Below the pieces are notes generated by a model. The model saw only the letters and a program-made list of their open reading frames with translations. It did not search any database and had not been told where the DNA came from. 64,000 nucleotides of DNA from a virus, in IMG/VR virus record IMGVR_UViG_3300026521_000226, positions 1 through 64,000 of that record; one strand, written 5' to 3'. Position 1 is the first letter of the stretch; every line of letters begins with the position of its first letter. A program made the translations under genes and the position numbers. Positions 63,302-64,000 of the stretch are shown one piece after another.

Positions 63302-63685
63302 TTAAGACTTTTTAGGTCTTCCTCTACTTTTTCTTTGTTGTTCCTCCTCAACTGGAGAAAGGAAGTTTTCTACACTTGCTGCTATTGCAGCTGGATCAGC
63401 AGTCAATCCATAGCTGCTTAAAGCAGCCTTGGTACCGTTATAGGTACCTTTTAAAATGTTAATAGCATTCATAATGAATGCCTCAACATCTGCGATGATG
63501 TCACTCATCGCACCTCTAAAGGTACTAATGTACCCTTTAATTTTAGGCATGATGTCAGATATCATGCCGATAACCTCAGAAGAGGCTTGTACAATTAATG
63601 TACCTGCCTCTAAAATTATTTTAAATGCTTCAACTGAAGCACTTATTGTTGTTTTAATTGTTAATGATAATGTTGTATTTGCCAT
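63302..63685 (-). CDS. AT-hook early protein
   Basis: 127 aa from MANTTLSL, with AAGGAG about 6 bases before the ATG; an in-frame extension begins at 63,706. The middle is a hydrophobic helical stretch of Ile/Ala/Thr (SASVEAFKIILEAGTLIVQASSEVIGMIS). The C-terminus ends RKSRGRPKKS, containing the AT-hook core GRP that binds AT-rich DNA minor groove. An early DNA-binding or nucleoid-modifying factor is likely. No homologue is known to me. Confidence 0.5.
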   Translation of the reverse strand: MANTTLSLTIKTTISASVEAFKIILEAGTLIVQASSEVIGMISDIMPKIKGYISTFRGAMSDIIADVEAFIMNAINILKGTYNGTKAALSSYGLTADPAAIAASVENFLSPVEEEQQRKSRGRPKKS

Positions 63686-64000
63686 AATAAACTCCTTATA
63701 CAGCAATTTGAGTACCCAGTTTAAAGTTAGTACTCTACCACCTATCCATCCTGTTAGGAGTCTAGCTCAACCGACAGTTCATAGGTTCTAATTTTTTCCC
63801 TACTACAGCCCTATAGGGGGGGCAATCACATAAAATCACACGACTATATGTAATCTACTACCCTTAAACTTAATTATGAAAAATCTATAAAAGCCGAATT
63901 TCTAAAATTGTAGTACCTAAGTGTTATTTATTATATAGAGATGATTTTAAAATTGAAGTAAAAATTAAGCATTAAAGTACCTAAGTTATGGGAATATGTA
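63686..64000. other. Right-end noncoding stretch
   Basis: 315 bases without an ORF. It holds hairpin GAGTAC...GTACTC (63,710-63,735), a G7 tract after CCCTATAGGG (63,809-63,818), and GTACCTAAG words at 63,913 and 63,977 (inverted relative to the CTTAGG words at 63.0-63.2 kb). It may be an early-promoter region or part of a terminal repeat. Confidence 0.4.

Noticed and set aside
63700-63800. tRNA-like words (GGTGGTAGAGTAC and GGTACTCAAATT on the - strand)
   Set aside because: They recall D- and T-arms, but no anticodon stem or acceptor stem can be paired. I see no cloverleaf.
63809-63830. CCCTATAGGG followed by G7, looking like a T7 promoter start
   Set aside because: It is a short palindrome without the rest of a T7-type promoter and appears once. 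Not enough to call.
1-64000. Integration genes (integrase, attachment site, repressor)
   Set aside because: None seen. ParB-like genes alone do not show lysogeny or a plasmid state.

Overview
This window is most of the genome of a lytic, podovirus-type tailed phage with an AT-rich genome (I estimate near 30% GC). Its closest recognisable relatives are N4-like phages. The evidence is an N4-gp56-type major capsid protein, a P22/N4-type portal, and a giant virion RNA polymerase carried by the late operon. I saw no integrase, lysogeny repressor, rRNA or convincing tRNA. Ribosome binding sites are AAGGA/AAAGGAG. The promoters driving late genes are extended -10 boxes (TGnTAnAAT) without a clear -35, a style known from Campylobacterota, and the ThyX resembles the Campylobacter/Helicobacter type from memory. 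An Arcobacter-like host is therefore a reasonable but unproven guess.

Layout. Positions 1-31,600 are all on the + strand and form the late module. In order they are tail-fibre tips and fibre-assembly proteins, a DUF1353 protein, holin, spanin-like protein and M15 endolysin (2.2-3.9 kb); the long tail fibre (4.4-7.2 kb); tail and adaptor proteins; a T7 gp13-like protein; portal, scaffold and major capsid (12.1-16.8 kb); a SAP-domain head protein; and four large internal virion proteins (18.1-31.6 kb). The two strands converge at a hairpin at 31.6 kb. Positions 31,600-64,000 are all on the - strand and are read right to left. The early end (63.7-59.1 kb) has a small AT-hook protein, an unknown gene and a 952-aa T7-like RNA polymerase, separated by long untranslated leaders. 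Next come many small accessory genes (58.6-49.3 kb), then replication and nucleotide metabolism (49.3-35.8 kb): SF2 helicase, ThyX, helicase-primase, AAA ATPase, class I ribonucleotide reductase with a group I intron, an SSB-like protein, a RusA-like resolvase and a UvrD-like helicase. Small genes and a MazG-like protein finish the strand.

Most notable system. The 1472-aa protein at 24,558-28,976 carries the three catalytic motifs of single-subunit RNA polymerases (D670; R803/K807/Y816; H1047-D1048). It sits between a 1393-aa protein with a GIY-YIG-like nuclease domain and an 868-aa protein. Together the three total 3733 aa, about the size of the single N4 virion RNA polymerase, so this looks like a split, injected transcription machine. 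With the second RNA polymerase (59,116-61,974) and host-type promoters on the late genes, the sequence suggests a three-polymerase cascade: virion RNAP, then phage-made RNAP, then host RNAP. A 45-bp element repeated at 59,050-59,094 and 63,239-63,283, with a simpler version at 62,057-62,085, is the best candidate for a phage promoter.

Other unusual points are two ParB-like genes, each with its own pair of palindromes upstream (one is translationally coupled to a ribbon-helix-helix protein); a ThyX with an inserted zinc ribbon; a phage MYG1-family protein; and a strongly over-represented hexamer GGTTCT/AGAACC. No DNA polymerase or terminase was found, so these probably lie outside the window.
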